Shown here: in pieces, positions 26,756 to 35,759 of the stretch
How positions within the stretch are numbered: position 1 is the first letter of the stretch
Layout of the letters: each line of letters starts with the position of its first letter
Virus record (IMG/VR): IMGVR_UViG_3300030107_004154
Span: 1-60,773 of that record
Reading direction: 5' to 3' (one strand)
Length of the DNA stretch: 60,773 bases
Source of the DNA: a virus
The notes under the pieces: generated by a model
Databases searched by the model: none
Told to the model about the DNA's origin: nothing
What the model saw: the letters and a program-made list of their open reading frames with translations, nothing else
Position numbers and translations under genes: made by a program

Positions 26756-29700
26756 TTAAGGATTTACTACCGGTAATATATCTATAAGATGATTGACCCT
26801 GTCTGGTGGCATTATGCCTTCAGATAGTATCCATTCTAATGGTACGGAATTTTCTGCCTCTATCCCTGCGCCACCTGTTCTAGTTCCTTTTTTATGGGCA
26901 AGTTTAAGACCCGCACCATCTTTATCTTGTATTAATACAAACCTATCTTGGAGCTCAGAGATTGAAGTAACTGTTGCATCCCCTGCCCAAACATCATTCC
27001 AGTATTCAGCAAAAGAAGCTTCATCAGCAACACCAACCCAATTTTTAAGTGAGCCCCATACTCCCTCCCAGAAACCAACATCTCCCCATTCACTAGTAAC
27101 TACCATTAAGTCTTTAAGTGCATCTTTATCATACATCTCTACGAAAGTATGCAGGTTATCTGGTCTGTAACTACCCGCGCCAGGGGTCTTAGCTATCAGT
27201 CTGACATAATCCATGTCTGTAAAGGCAGGAAGCTGAGATTCATCTTTATATTTTCCAGAGGCTAATAATGCTGCTTTCCATTGTTCCTCAGCTATAGCAT
27301 ACATACCTGAGGTCCTACCAGTCTCCGCAACATTTAGTATTACCTGTTCGGATTCACTGTCAAACTTCTCAGAATCAAAGCCTGCGCCACCGAAAGATAC
27401 TACTCCGTCGTTGTCTATTGACATATTTCTAAAGTCCCAAGAACCTTTAAAGGTGTTCCATAAACCGTCTATATTAGTACCAATATCCTTTACTTTCTTC
27501 GCAAAAGCGGTTGCGCTTCCACTAGTTTGCTCAGATATAAACTTCTGCCACTCAAGGTTTAGCCTACTTGCATTTTGCTTTGTAACTACCTGTTGTCTTT
27601 TCTCCGTAGTGATGTCAGCTGGTCCTTTATTTATGTCGCCTGTTGTAATATAGTTAAATAGCCTCTCAGTAGCATCTTTTAGAGGCATGCCTAAAACCAT
27701 ACCAGTATGGTCTGAAAGAGCCATAGACATTAATAAAGATGTTTTATATGGATCTTTTACCTCTCCCCTATCTACTGCAGCTTTAAGGTCATCTGCGTTG
27801 TTTATCTTACTGCTCTCTAACCAGCTATCAATCCTAGCAATTGTCTCTGGACTAAACTTAGACTCGGCAAAAGTACCTTCTTCTCTCATCTTTTCTACAG
27901 CATCAGTAAGCTCTGAGCCTTCTAAACCTACCAAAGATGGAAACATCTCATTTAGAGTAAGAGTGGCTGGGCCTACTTCTTCAGTTTGTGTTGATGGGGA
28001 CGCCCCTTTCCTTTCTTCTAAAGTTTTAAAATCATAATTCCCTGTATCATTTGGGCCACCTGGGTAATTACCAGAAGCTATAATTGCTCTTAATTCACTT
28101 TCATGGATATTTGGACTACCGAGGGATTCCCATATTTGTTTATGCCCTTCTTCGTACCCCGGATAACTCCATGGAAATGGATTAGAAGTACGAGGGTTTA
28201 AAGGTCTATCTCCTGTAGAGAGTGGGGTATCAGCAAATTTATCGCCTTGCACAGGTGTGCCCGCCCCTCCATCAGGAGGTACCTGGTTCTGTAGGAGAAC
28301 TTGAGCATCCTCCGTTCCAGTCACAAAATCACCAAAATAATTTAAATCAAATGGGATTTCACCCTCCTTATCTTCTAACGCCCCTAGGTTTGAAAGGTCT
28401 TGTTGAACGGCTAATTGGTAGTTGTCGGCTAATACTCTTAAACGCTCAGGATCAGCTAGAAGGTCTTTCCAGTTTTGATCAAGCGTTGACCTAACTCCTT
28501 GTCCTTCTTCTGTATCTTGCCAATATTTAAACATTCCACTTACCACTCCATGTTTAGAGTTTATCCCATCAAGTGTACCCGATTCTTTTATTTTACTTAG
28601 CTCAGGAAAAAGTCTAAAAGGATCAACATGGCCCTGGTTTATATAGGTAGTTCCATGTCTACTGCTTGCTGCGTTAGAGGTCATAAAGCTTATCTTCTTA
28701 AGAGACTTTTCATATCTCTTTTGGTTTTGATTAAATACAATCCCTACTTGAGTAGTAGCATCTGGGTCCCCACTCACTGAAGTTATATTATTTAATTCAT
28801 TGTCTCTACGTTCTCTTCTTTCATTAGTCTGGGCATTTAATTCATCAATTTCTGATGTAAGGATAGCAGAAAGAGTTACCTTATCCCCTGGTATCACGTC
28901 GTCTGCGTTTTGACCATCCCTTCTTTGAGTAACGAGGGTATTTTCATAATCATCATATATATCATGATACGTTTGTCCCTGTTTACCCATACCCAGTGTT
29001 CCTCCATATGCGTCGGAATTTGAATTAAGTAGCTTTATTTCCGTGTAGTTTGGGTTATATCTGCTCTGAAGGTCATCTACAGCATCTTCTAACATAGTTG
29101 CGACTTGATTCCCACTAAGAACAAGAGCTACATCATCCTCTTTATCAGTTCTCCATCTAGAGAGTAAACTCCAGCCGTCTTGTTGGGTGTAAACTGGTAC
29201 CATAACGGCTGATTTTTGATTTCTACCACTGTCTATATCTTCTTTCCATTCTGCTAACTGGGTTGCTGTTCCTTTGACTTTTACCTCTCCAACCTGAGCT
29301 TTACCCTCTTTAACTTCTGGATCCTCGGCTGTAAAAAACTGATCCTCTGTTAAGAGGCCTTTTTCTTCTGCTTCTAATAAATGCGTTGGAATTTGACCCC
29401 TGACCATCATAGGGCGTCCATAAAATTGGTTCTTTTCTATTGAGTGTCCTCCTCCTGCATCTGTTTTAAGCCACTCTAACAAGTAGTCACTACTAAGAAG
29501 CTCAGCCATTTCGCTTTCTTTCACATTGCCGCTCATCATGTACTCTAGACCTCCCTCAGCGACCTTTAACGTTCCATCATCTCCAAGTTCGAAAATACCG
29601 TTTTCACCATTACTATCAACTGTAAGCTTCCCCGTTAATAACTCTGCACCTTCTGCTTCTTTATAGGCCTCATAGTCTTTTCTCATTATCTCTTGAGCGT

Positions 29701-29776
29701 ATTCGTCGTTTCGGGCTTTACGTATATTTTGAGAGGTTTCTACCCCTTTTTGAAATGATGCCAGTGCGTTACTCAT
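26756..29776 (-). CDS. Internal virion protein (T7 gp15-like by position)
   Basis: This 1,006-aa soluble, mostly helical protein opens MSNALASFQKGVETSQNIRK. It is acidic and without repeats or signal. It lies between the 203-aa small internal protein and the 1,942-aa protein, the order of T7-like ejection proteins gp14-gp15-gp16. No conserved domain is recognisable by eye, so the assignment rests on size, order and composition. Confidence 0.65.
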   Translation of the reverse strand: MSNALASFQKGVETSQNIRKARNDEYAQEIMRKDYEAYKEAEGAELLTGKLTVDSNGENGIFELGDDGTLKVAEGGLEYMMSGNVKESEMAELLSSDYLLEWLKTDAGGGHSIEKNQFYGRPMMVRGQIPTHLLEAEEKGLLTEDQFFTAEDPEVKEGKAQVGEVKVKGTATQLAEWKEDIDSGRNQKSAVMVPVYTQQDGWSLLSRWRTDKEDDVALVLSGNQVATMLEDAVDDLQSRYNPNYTEIKLLNSNSDAYGGTLGMGKQGQTYHDIYDDYENTLVTQRRDGQNADDVIPGDKVTLSAILTSEIDELNAQTNERRERRDNELNNITSVSGDPDATTQVGIVFNQNQKRYEKSLKKISFMTSNAASSRHGTTYINQGHVDPFRLFPELSKIKESGTLDGINSKHGVVSGMFKYWQDTEEGQGVRSTLDQNWKDLLADPERLRVLADNYQLAVQQDLSNLGALEDKEGEIPFDLNYFGDFVTGTEDAQVLLQNQVPPDGGAGTPVQGDKFADTPLSTGDRPLNPRTSNPFPWSYPGYEEGHKQIWESLGSPNIHESELRAIIASGNYPGGPNDTGNYDFKTLEERKGASPSTQTEEVGPATLTLNEMFPSLVGLEGSELTDAVEKMREEGTFAESKFSPETIARIDSWLESSKINNADDLKAAVDRGEVKDPYKTSLLMSMALSDHTGMVLGMPLKDATERLFNYITTGDINKGPADITTEKRQQVVTKQNASRLNLEWQKFISEQTSGSATAFAKKVKDIGTNIDGLWNTFKGSWDFRNMSIDNDGVVSFGGAGFDSEKFDSESEQVILNVAETGRTSGMYAIAEEQWKAALLASGKYKDESQLPAFTDMDYVRLIAKTPGAGSYRPDNLHTFVEMYDKDALKDLMVVTSEWGDVGFWEGVWGSLKNWVGVADEASFAEYWNDVWAGDATVTSISELQDRFVLIQDKDGAGLKLAHKKGTRTGGAGIEAENSVPLEWILSEGIMPPDRVNHLIDILPVVNP

Positions 29777-29786
29777 ATTTTATTCC

Positions 29787-30398
29787 TTAAATAAAGAAAG
29801 AAGCTAAAAGAGCTCCTGCTGCTCCAGTTGCGAATTGTCTTTTCTGCATTGAATACCCGTGTCGTGCTTGGGCGTAAGCTTGTGACCTAGCATTTGCATT
29901 TGCTGCAGCCCCACCTAGTTGGCTTAAATTGTCTCTATTTAGCCCTAAGCTCATATTCATTAGCTGATTTCTTGTACTATTTTGAAGGTCCCTGTCTGCT
30001 AATTTTGCTTGATTAATTGCACCCGCAGTAGACAGTGCGTTACCACGTTGTACAGCTCTTTCTTGTTCTTGTAGTTGGGCAGCAGAAAGGCCCCCACCTC
30101 CATACCTAGCTAAATTTCTAGCCCGTATGCCTTTATTTTTTTCTATCTCCATAGGAGTATCTTGTCTTACTAGGTCTTCTATTGGGGTATCATCTAAGGA
30201 ATCAATCAGCCTATTCTCAAAATCTCTATAATTTTTTATATAGTCATCATATTGCTGCCTGACGATACCGGCATAAGCTTTATCGGGATCTGCTACATTT
30301 GGGTAGTTTGAAGTATTATAATACCCAGCTTGCTCGTCCTCCCAGCCATATACCCTTCCTAAATTTCTTCCTAAGTTATTCCACAAAGCATTACTCAT
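29787..30398 (-). CDS. Internal virion protein (T7 gp14-like by position)
   Basis: This 203-aa protein is helical, Ala/Gln/Asn-rich in the middle (GGGGLSAAQLQEQERAVQ), with a C-terminal hydrophobic stretch (FATGAAGALLASFFI). That layout is typical of the smallest ejection protein, which inserts into the outer membrane. It precedes the 1,006-aa and 1,942-aa internal proteins. Confidence 0.65.
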   Translation of the reverse strand: MSNALWNNLGRNLGRVYGWEDEQAGYYNTSNYPNVADPDKAYAGIVRQQYDDYIKNYRDFENRLIDSLDDTPIEDLVRQDTPMEIEKNKGIRARNLARYGGGGLSAAQLQEQERAVQRGNALSTAGAINQAKLADRDLQNSTRNQLMNMSLGLNRDNLSQLGGAAANANARSQAYAQARHGYSMQKRQFATGAAGALLASFFI

Positions 30399-30408
30399 AA
30401 TTATATTC

Positions 30409-31092
30409 CTACCACTTTAATGTTACATTACGCCACAAACTACGCCCTTTTGCTCGTTCTTCATCAGACTCTGGCCTATCCTTTTCATATATACCACTAT
30501 ATGTTCTATAGTCTTTTCGTCTACTATTTTTGAATTCGCCAGTTTTTGGATCCTTCTTTCCACCACCCCAAAAAGTATAGCCCTTCGCCAGATTGTCTTG
30601 GCCCGCGTCCCAAGCAGCCCCAGCTAGCTCGAAAGCGCTTTGTACATTCTGATCTCGGCTTTCTAACTTTCTTTGTGCGCTTGCTAAGACGTTTCTTGTC
30701 TCCATATCCGCTAAGCCAGCTAAACGAGTCTGAGACTCTGACTTTAAACCATGTCCGTAAGAGAGTACATTCAACTGCGTATCTTTTTTAGTAGCTTCCC
30801 CCACACTTGCGGCACCCACATAGGCGTCTAACCCAGCTGACGCCCTATCTGCAGACGCATCTACCGATTGAGTAGCTTGTAAACTAGGTTTATCTAACAT
30901 TTGTGAAACATCTGCACCCGATACTCCCGCAGCATATGAAGTAAAATCTTCTTTTTCTGACCTATCTCTTTCATGTAAAGCTAATGGCCCATACTTTTCT
31001 CGTCTATAGGCTTCTTCGGAAACTGCAATACCAGCACTCACCTTTTCGGCTTCACTAGCTTTGTAATCTGATGCTTTTGGTTTACCGCCCAT
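30409..31092 (-). CDS. Structural-region hypothetical protein
   Basis: This 227-aa protein is charged and helical with no signal peptide (MGGKPKASDYKASEAEKVSA). Lys, Ser, Ala and Glu are abundant. It overlaps the upstream GNAT-like gene by 11 bases. Its place between adaptors and internal virion proteins suggests a virion component. No family recognised. Confidence 0.6.
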   Translation of the reverse strand: MGGKPKASDYKASEAEKVSAGIAVSEEAYRREKYGPLALHERDRSEKEDFTSYAAGVSGADVSQMLDKPSLQATQSVDASADRASAGLDAYVGAASVGEATKKDTQLNVLSYGHGLKSESQTRLAGLADMETRNVLASAQRKLESRDQNVQSAFELAGAAWDAGQDNLAKGYTFWGGGKKDPKTGEFKNSRRKDYRTYSGIYEKDRPESDEERAKGRSLWRNVTLKW

Positions 31093-31531
31093 TTATTTTC
31101 TTCCTATATATTCTTGTTTCTAAATTCCATCCTATGTCTTTAACATAAGTCTCCATTTCTGGGACCCTGGACCTCGCTTCAATATACTTACAACCAGCAT
31201 CTTTAGCAAGGCTCATTACCCAATCTTCATGAGGCATCCAATGATGTCCTCCTTTATTATAAGTATACGCTATCCATATAAGCAATGTCTTGTCTTTTGT
31301 AAACTGATCAACTTCTATTGTCAGTACTCCAAAACCTACAGGGGATGTGTAAAGAAAGGCTCTTTCGTTTACACACTCGCTGTAAACATCTTCAGGAATA
31401 AAAGAAAGATAAGGATTCTCTTTTAAAATTTCCTCGATTCCTGGTTTTATTCGATCCCAACAACTTCTTATATCTGTAAGTTTTGGGGGAATAAAATCGT
31501 TAGTAATCGATCTCCTTTCCGTATCTTCCAT
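31082..31531 (-). CDS. GNAT-like protein, head-tail region (T7 gp13-like)
   Basis: This 149-aa protein resembles the N-acyltransferase-like proteins found next to podovirus tail genes (FGVLTIEVDQFTKDKTLLIW, then HEDWVMSLAKDAGCKYIEAR, VKDIGWN). Such proteins are usually needed for assembly, not acetylation. The start may lie internal to the longest frame, which overlaps the upstream adaptor by 32 bases. Confidence 0.55.
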   Translation of the reverse strand: MEDTERRSITNDFIPPKLTDIRSCWDRIKPGIEEILKENPYLSFIPEDVYSECVNERAFLYTSPVGFGVLTIEVDQFTKDKTLLIWIAYTYNKGGHHWMPHEDWVMSLAKDAGCKYIEARSRVPEMETYVKDIGWNLETRIYRKKINGR

Positions 31532-32180
31532 ACCTCCTCCTGGGTAATCCTATTCCTTTATACTTAACTGTTCTTTTTACGCCGAGGTCTCCACCTCTAG
31601 CTCTTAATTCGGCTTGTCTTACTTCTTGCCCAAACTGATATAAATATTCTTGGGCCGCATTAATATCACTCCAAGCTTTATTAGGCATCCTTAAAAGCCG
31701 ATATAGTGCCCCATAGATAATCCCATCTCTATAATTATTAGCAAAATCTGTATCTATATTATTTGAAGTCCTTGTTGGTTTTAATGCCACTCCCATAATC
31801 AAAGAGCTTGTTTTTGATGCGCTTGGCACAGGCACAACCCAAAAAGTATCAGGGGATTTTTGTAAGTAGACATAAGGCTGACCAGTTCGATCTCTCCAAT
31901 CTGGGTAATTTAATTCTAAACTACGGGGACTAATAGGATCCATATCTTTCCCGTCATATACCATATAGAGAATTTGATGAACGTCTGTACCACTTGGTTG
32001 GTCAAAATCATATTCATAAACCCCAGAAATAGTACTAATTGGGTCTAAGTCGAATTTATAAGCCTTGGTTCGCTCACAAAGATCAATAGTAGCGGAACGT
32101 ATATTATCAGCTACTAAGCTATCTGGGCACTCTGGCACATATGGTAAAACTTCTTTAACTAAGGAAGCAAAGGTTGCCAC
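31500..32180 (-). CDS. Head-tail adaptor / tail protein
   Basis: This 226-aa protein begins MATFASLVKEVLPYVPECPD, a helical opening common to podovirus adaptor (tail tubular A-like) proteins, then beta segments and the helical GIIYGALYRLLRMPNKAWSD. A basic tail (KGIGLPRRRYGRYGKE) closes it. It should connect portal and tail. It starts 3 bases after the previous adaptor's stop. Confidence 0.65.
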   Translation of the reverse strand: MATFASLVKEVLPYVPECPDSLVADNIRSATIDLCERTKAYKFDLDPISTISGVYEYDFDQPSGTDVHQILYMVYDGKDMDPISPRSLELNYPDWRDRTGQPYVYLQKSPDTFWVVPVPSASKTSSLIMGVALKPTRTSNNIDTDFANNYRDGIIYGALYRLLRMPNKAWSDINAAQEYLYQFGQEVRQAELRARGGDLGVKRTVKYKGIGLPRRRYGRYGKEIDY

Positions 32181-32183
32181 AGT

Positions 32184-32900
32184 TTACCCCCCTGCCACAG
32201 GTGGAACAGAAGCAGCCGAAAGTCTATCATTGTTTGGACTTACAATCTGTGCCGCTTGCGCCCCGCCCCCAACACTATTTGTAAACAAAGTATAATGAGA
32301 TTGAGCTCTAGCTTCATTACCAGCGAACTCAGCGTCTTTCATATAACACCTATACAATACAAAATCGACAATTGCGTTACCATAAATATCATCTACTGCA
32401 ATAGTCGCACTAGTACTACCTAAATCTGAAGGGGCCGCAGAATAAACAATTTCTATGAAAGTACTCGTACTGGATGCTCCTGGATAAACATAGAATGACC
32501 TAGGATCATCTTCATCAAAAACGTAGTGTTTTACTGTAGTAGTATGTGCCGCATCTCCTGAAACAGTTGGATCATGCCAATTAGGTTCTTGTGAATCTAA
32601 AATATCTCTATCAACGATGCGGATTGCCCTCTTTCCTGAGGCACCACCGGAAGCATCAGACATATTTCTTGTGATTTTAATAAGCCTAAGCCCGCCCGTA
32701 GGTAGCGACTGTTTAGTACCAACAACAAGTGCCGTATTAGCAGTAGTTGCCGTAGATTCTGGTTTTAAATTAACTATCTCTCTTTGAGCATCATTAATAT
32801 ACCGAAGCAATTCAGCTTCTAGCCATCTAACCCCTGTAGTATCTTGTAGTGTATCTTGTATTCTACTAATAAGGTTAGCACCTGTCAGTGTCCCTGCCAT
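32184..32900 (-). CDS. Head-tail adaptor (DUF6682-like)
   Basis: This 238-aa protein opens with LISRIQDTLQDTTGVRWLEA, followed by ELLRYINDAQREIVNLKPE, which is the typical opening of phage adaptor proteins of the DUF6682 kind. The C-terminal helical part (GNAIVDFVLYRCYMKDAEFA) is also typical. Role: portal-proximal connector. Confidence 0.7.
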   Translation of the reverse strand: MAGTLTGANLISRIQDTLQDTTGVRWLEAELLRYINDAQREIVNLKPESTATTANTALVVGTKQSLPTGGLRLIKITRNMSDASGGASGKRAIRIVDRDILDSQEPNWHDPTVSGDAAHTTTVKHYVFDEDDPRSFYVYPGASSTSTFIEIVYSAAPSDLGSTSATIAVDDIYGNAIVDFVLYRCYMKDAEFAGNEARAQSHYTLFTNSVGGGAQAAQIVSPNNDRLSAASVPPVAGG

Positions 32901-32906
32901 AATTTA

Positions 32907-33245
32907 TTACTCCGCTGCTTTTAACTCTTCAATTAAAGCTGCTTTCTTTTTGCGTCTATCAAGCTCTATCCCAATAGTACGACCATACTCTTCTAATTGT
33001 ATTTTAGTCATGCTATCAAGGTCTATTGAATCTTCTCCTACTGGAGCCTCTTCTATTGGAGCTTCTTCTATTGGGGCTTCTTCCTTAATTGGAGTTTCTT
33101 TTATTCCTTTAACTTCCGTACACCCTTGTTGTAACGCAAGAAGCGCTATATCATCACCCACTTCTTTAGGTACACCCGCCTCTAACCGAATGGATGCTCC
33201 CCAAGTTGTGGTTATGTATTTATCTTCATCTGCAACTATTATCAT
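32907..33245 (-). CDS. Small protein with EEAPI repeats and HeH/SAP-like C-terminus
   Basis: This 112-aa protein has a beta-rich first half (WGASIRLEAGVPKEVGDDIA), three EEAPI/V repeats (near residues 53-68), and a C-terminus (MTKIQLEEYGRTIGIELDRR and following KKAALIEEL) like the helix-extended-loop-helix or SAP domains that bind nucleic acids. It lies directly after the capsid gene. It may be a head minor protein. Function unknown. Confidence 0.6.
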   Translation of the reverse strand: MIIVADEDKYITTTWGASIRLEAGVPKEVGDDIALLALQQGCTEVKGIKETPIKEEAPIEEAPIEEAPVGEDSIDLDSMTKIQLEEYGRTIGIELDRRKKKAALIEELKAAE

Positions 33246-33269
33246 AATTTTCTCCTAAAATTTTTTAAT

Positions 33270-33297
33270 TATAGGTGGCCCCGAAAGACCACCTATA
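33270..33297 (-). terminator. Hairpin after major capsid gene
   Basis: A perfect 9-base stem (TATAGGTGG / CCACCTATA) lies 13 bases after the capsid stop in the minus direction, followed by an A/T-rich run. It may act as a partial terminator or processing hairpin that separates the heavily expressed capsid message from downstream genes. The T-run is poor, so termination is likely incomplete. Confidence 0.55.
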
Positions 33298-33310
33298 AAA
33301 TATAACACAA

Positions 33311-34456
33311 TTAGTATGCTACATCTAATCTTATAACACCGAAGTCTTCATTTTGACCTGAGTGGTCACTGTTAAAGACTGGCTTCTTAAGACCAAATAT
33401 CTTACCAATTGAAATACCGTTCTGGTTGCCATAGTCGAAAGTATCTTCAACTATCTCTGGAATACCAATATCGGCCATCGCTAATGCTTGAGCTCCGCAG
33501 AATAAACATGCAGAACCATTAATATCAGCGTCAGCACCCCATTTGTATCCGGCTGAACCAGCATTTGATGAGGTTCCAGTCGTAGCGCCAGATGTATTAA
33601 ATACATGTCTGAACTCATGGACCATAATCCCATCAACCATTAAGCTAGAAGAACCAGCGAACAGGCTGTTGCCTGGTCCTCTGACTCCAGCATTTCTTAC
33701 GTTAGCTAAGAAATCTGAATCTAGTTTAAGGTCAGCCATTACTTGTGGAGTAACGAAAAGATGGAACATCTCATCATTACCTGCGCTTCTTATACCTCTC
33801 ATATATTGATCTTTAGCATATGCTTTAAGATCAACAAGAGATTTATAGCTAATAGTGTCAGCTGCTGCTACCGCAGTAACATCACCAGCCACTAGGCCGC
33901 TTGTAGCATCCCATCTTCTATGTCTATTAGACGTAGGGGCAGATACATCACCAGAGAATGCTAAGTCACCAAGGTTCTGTCCTGAAGTCATGACAGACCT
34001 TAATGCACCAGTATTCTTTTGTGTGTAAGCTACACCACTTAAAGATAAAAATGCTAATTGGTCAATTCTATCCGCCATTGCATAAGCAAGGGCATCTCTA
34101 GAATGTTCCCTAAAATTCACAACTGATTTTTGATCAGCTAATCTACCAGATAGTCTATTAGCAAATCTTAATTGATCAAGTTGTACTACGATGTCGTAAG
34201 CTCTTAATGCTTCTTCATTACCTTCGAGAGTGTTGTCTCCAACAATACCGTCACCAGTCATGTCAGCTAAAAGTGTTAATACTGCTCTAGCTCCCTTTTC
34301 TGATTGGGTCAGTTCAGATATTCTCTGAACCATTGCGTTAGATCCACTACCCGCGAATTGGTTAATGAATGACATATTTCGAGCTACACGCCAGAAATCG
34401 CGTGACCAGATTGTCAATTGTTCGCTGGTCAACGCGGCAAAATTTGTATTTGCCAT
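33311..34456 (-). CDS. Major capsid protein, N4 gp56 family
   Basis: This 381-aa protein opens with MANTNFAALTSEQLTIWSRD and contains RISELTQSEKGARAVLTLL, NTLEGNEEALRAYDIVVQLDQ-type text and DRIDQLAFLSLSG, the signature of the N4 gp56 (DUF4043) major capsid family with HK97-like fold. It builds the head shell. It has its own structured leader, and a hairpin follows it, which fits strong expression. Confidence 0.88.
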   Translation of the reverse strand: MANTNFAALTSEQLTIWSRDFWRVARNMSFINQFAGSGSNAMVQRISELTQSEKGARAVLTLLADMTGDGIVGDNTLEGNEEALRAYDIVVQLDQLRFANRLSGRLADQKSVVNFREHSRDALAYAMADRIDQLAFLSLSGVAYTQKNTGALRSVMTSGQNLGDLAFSGDVSAPTSNRHRRWDATSGLVAGDVTAVAAADTISYKSLVDLKAYAKDQYMRGIRSAGNDEMFHLFVTPQVMADLKLDSDFLANVRNAGVRGPGNSLFAGSSSLMVDGIMVHEFRHVFNTSGATTGTSSNAGSAGYKWGADADINGSACLFCGAQALAMADIGIPEIVEDTFDYGNQNGISIGKIFGLKKPVFNSDHSGQNEDFGVIRLDVAY

Positions 34457-34488
34457 AATAATGTCTCCATTAATTAAAATTATTAACC

Positions 34489-34643
34489 AGTCGACTTATT
34501 GGAGCGACTATTTATCCGTGTACCCTTTATCGTTGGGGTGACGCTCTCGTATATTTAACGGGTACGAACCCGGCTGTTTTTACGCCTTAGCAGGCGATTT
34601 TACGATTTTTTACTGGAACGACCCAGGTTAGATATCGCTCTAA
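34489..34643 (-). promoter_or_regulatory. Hairpin-rich leader of the capsid gene
   Basis: The 217 bases between the scaffold and capsid genes contain no gene. Five short perfect hairpins lie in a row: 34489-34509 (AGTCG/CGACT), 34559-34572 (CGGGT/ACCCG), 34583-34596 (CGCCT/AGGCG), 34613-34626 (CTGG/CCAG) and 34628-34643 (TTAGA/TCTAA). Read on the minus strand they form the 5' leader of the capsid mRNA. It may hold a promoter, an RNA processing site or a stability element; no known RNA family is recognised. Confidence 0.5.
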
Positions 34644-34673
34644 CATGCGAAACTTATTATTTTATAACATACT

Positions 34674-35759
34674 TTATCCGAAATCGCCACGCATTCTTCG
34701 AACTGTCTCTTCCGGTAAAGCATCAAATTCATCGGCAGAAAGCAAATCAACATCTATCTTTTTATCTACTTTATTTTTACCTTTCATAGCAGGTGGTTGA
34801 GATTCAGAAGCTTCTATCTTCTTATTTGTATTAGCCACTTTTTTCTTCTCTTGCACCTTTTTTTCTACCTTAGTATCAGGTTTAACATCTTCTACTATAG
34901 AAGGTGGCACTATATAATCTGCTGCTTTTTGTAAAGCATCTGCAGGCGCATGTCCCTGTGTCATAAAAGCATCTCTCAGGTCTAAAACTTCTTGAGTTTT
35001 TACTTGATCAAAATCTTTATGGGTTTCATCTAATTCTGGAAACTTAGTCGCAAGTTCTACAGCTTTCGCTTGAAGTTGCATAGTCTCTGCACTCTGTTCT
35101 ACAGTTTTTCCTGCCATATTTTGCATTTCAAACAGCATTTGATCTTTTTCTGCTGCTCTAATCTCAGCACGTAACTTAGCAGCATCATCTGTTTTACCAT
35201 TTAAAATAAGGTCCTGATACTCTACTTCTTTTGTATCAAAATCAAACTCAGGTGCTTTTTCCATTTTTTCTGGAGCAGGGTTTTTAAGTTCATCAACTTG
35301 TCTTTGTAAAGCTTTTTGTTTAGAAAGTACTTCATCAAACCTAGACTTAGGGATCATTGGTTCTTTATCACTTGTGTCCTTTGTTTCAGAAGTTGCTTCT
35401 TCATCTCCTCCCTCAGGTTGTCGTGTATCGTCTGTAGATTCTTCTGATACTCCTTCTGGGCTATCGCTTTCTGTTCCCTCTCCTTCAGTTTCTTCAACCG
35501 GTTCTTCTCCCTCCGGCTCTTCCCCTTCTGGTGATTCTTCTTCAGCCTGTTCTGGCTCTGACTCTTCTGCTTCTTCAACTTCTTCTTCCTCCGTGACTTC
35601 TTCCGCGTCTTCTGCTTTAGGTTCTTCTTCAAAATTCAGATCAACATCAAAAGGTTTAACGTCTTCATCTGTTACTTTATCTGCTCCTGGGATACCGTCA
35701 TAGACAACATCTAAATTATCTTCGACTTCGGGTGCTTTCGCTTTCTTCTTTTTTGCCAT
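34674..35759 (-). CDS. Scaffolding protein
   Basis: This 361-aa protein is highly acidic in residues 20-120 (Glu/Asp/Pro/Ser low-complexity run), with a long helical coiled middle (MIPKSRFDEVLSKQKALQRQ) and a Lys-rich end. This charge layout and the position between portal and capsid gene are typical of phage scaffolding proteins, which guide procapsid assembly and then leave. It overlaps the portal stop by one base. Confidence 0.75.
   Translation of the reverse strand: MAKKKKAKAPEVEDNLDVVYDGIPGADKVTDEDVKPFDVDLNFEEEPKAEDAEEVTEEEEVEEAEESEPEQAEEESPEGEEPEGEEPVEETEGEGTESDSPEGVSEESTDDTRQPEGGDEEATSETKDTSDKEPMIPKSRFDEVLSKQKALQRQVDELKNPAPEKMEKAPEFDFDTKEVEYQDLILNGKTDDAAKLRAEIRAAEKDQMLFEMQNMAGKTVEQSAETMQLQAKAVELATKFPELDETHKDFDQVKTQEVLDLRDAFMTQGHAPADALQKAADYIVPPSIVEDVKPDTKVEKKVQEKKKVANTNKKIEASESQPPAMKGKNKVDKKIDVDLLSADEFDALPEETVRRMRGDFG

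Noticed and set aside
31082-31531. Active acetyltransferase of host metabolism
   Set aside because: Position between adaptor and internal virion genes fits the structural T7 gp13-like group better.
34559-34572. tRNA T-arm-like GGTTCGTACC text
   Set aside because: The loop has four bases and no acceptor, D or anticodon arm can be drawn.
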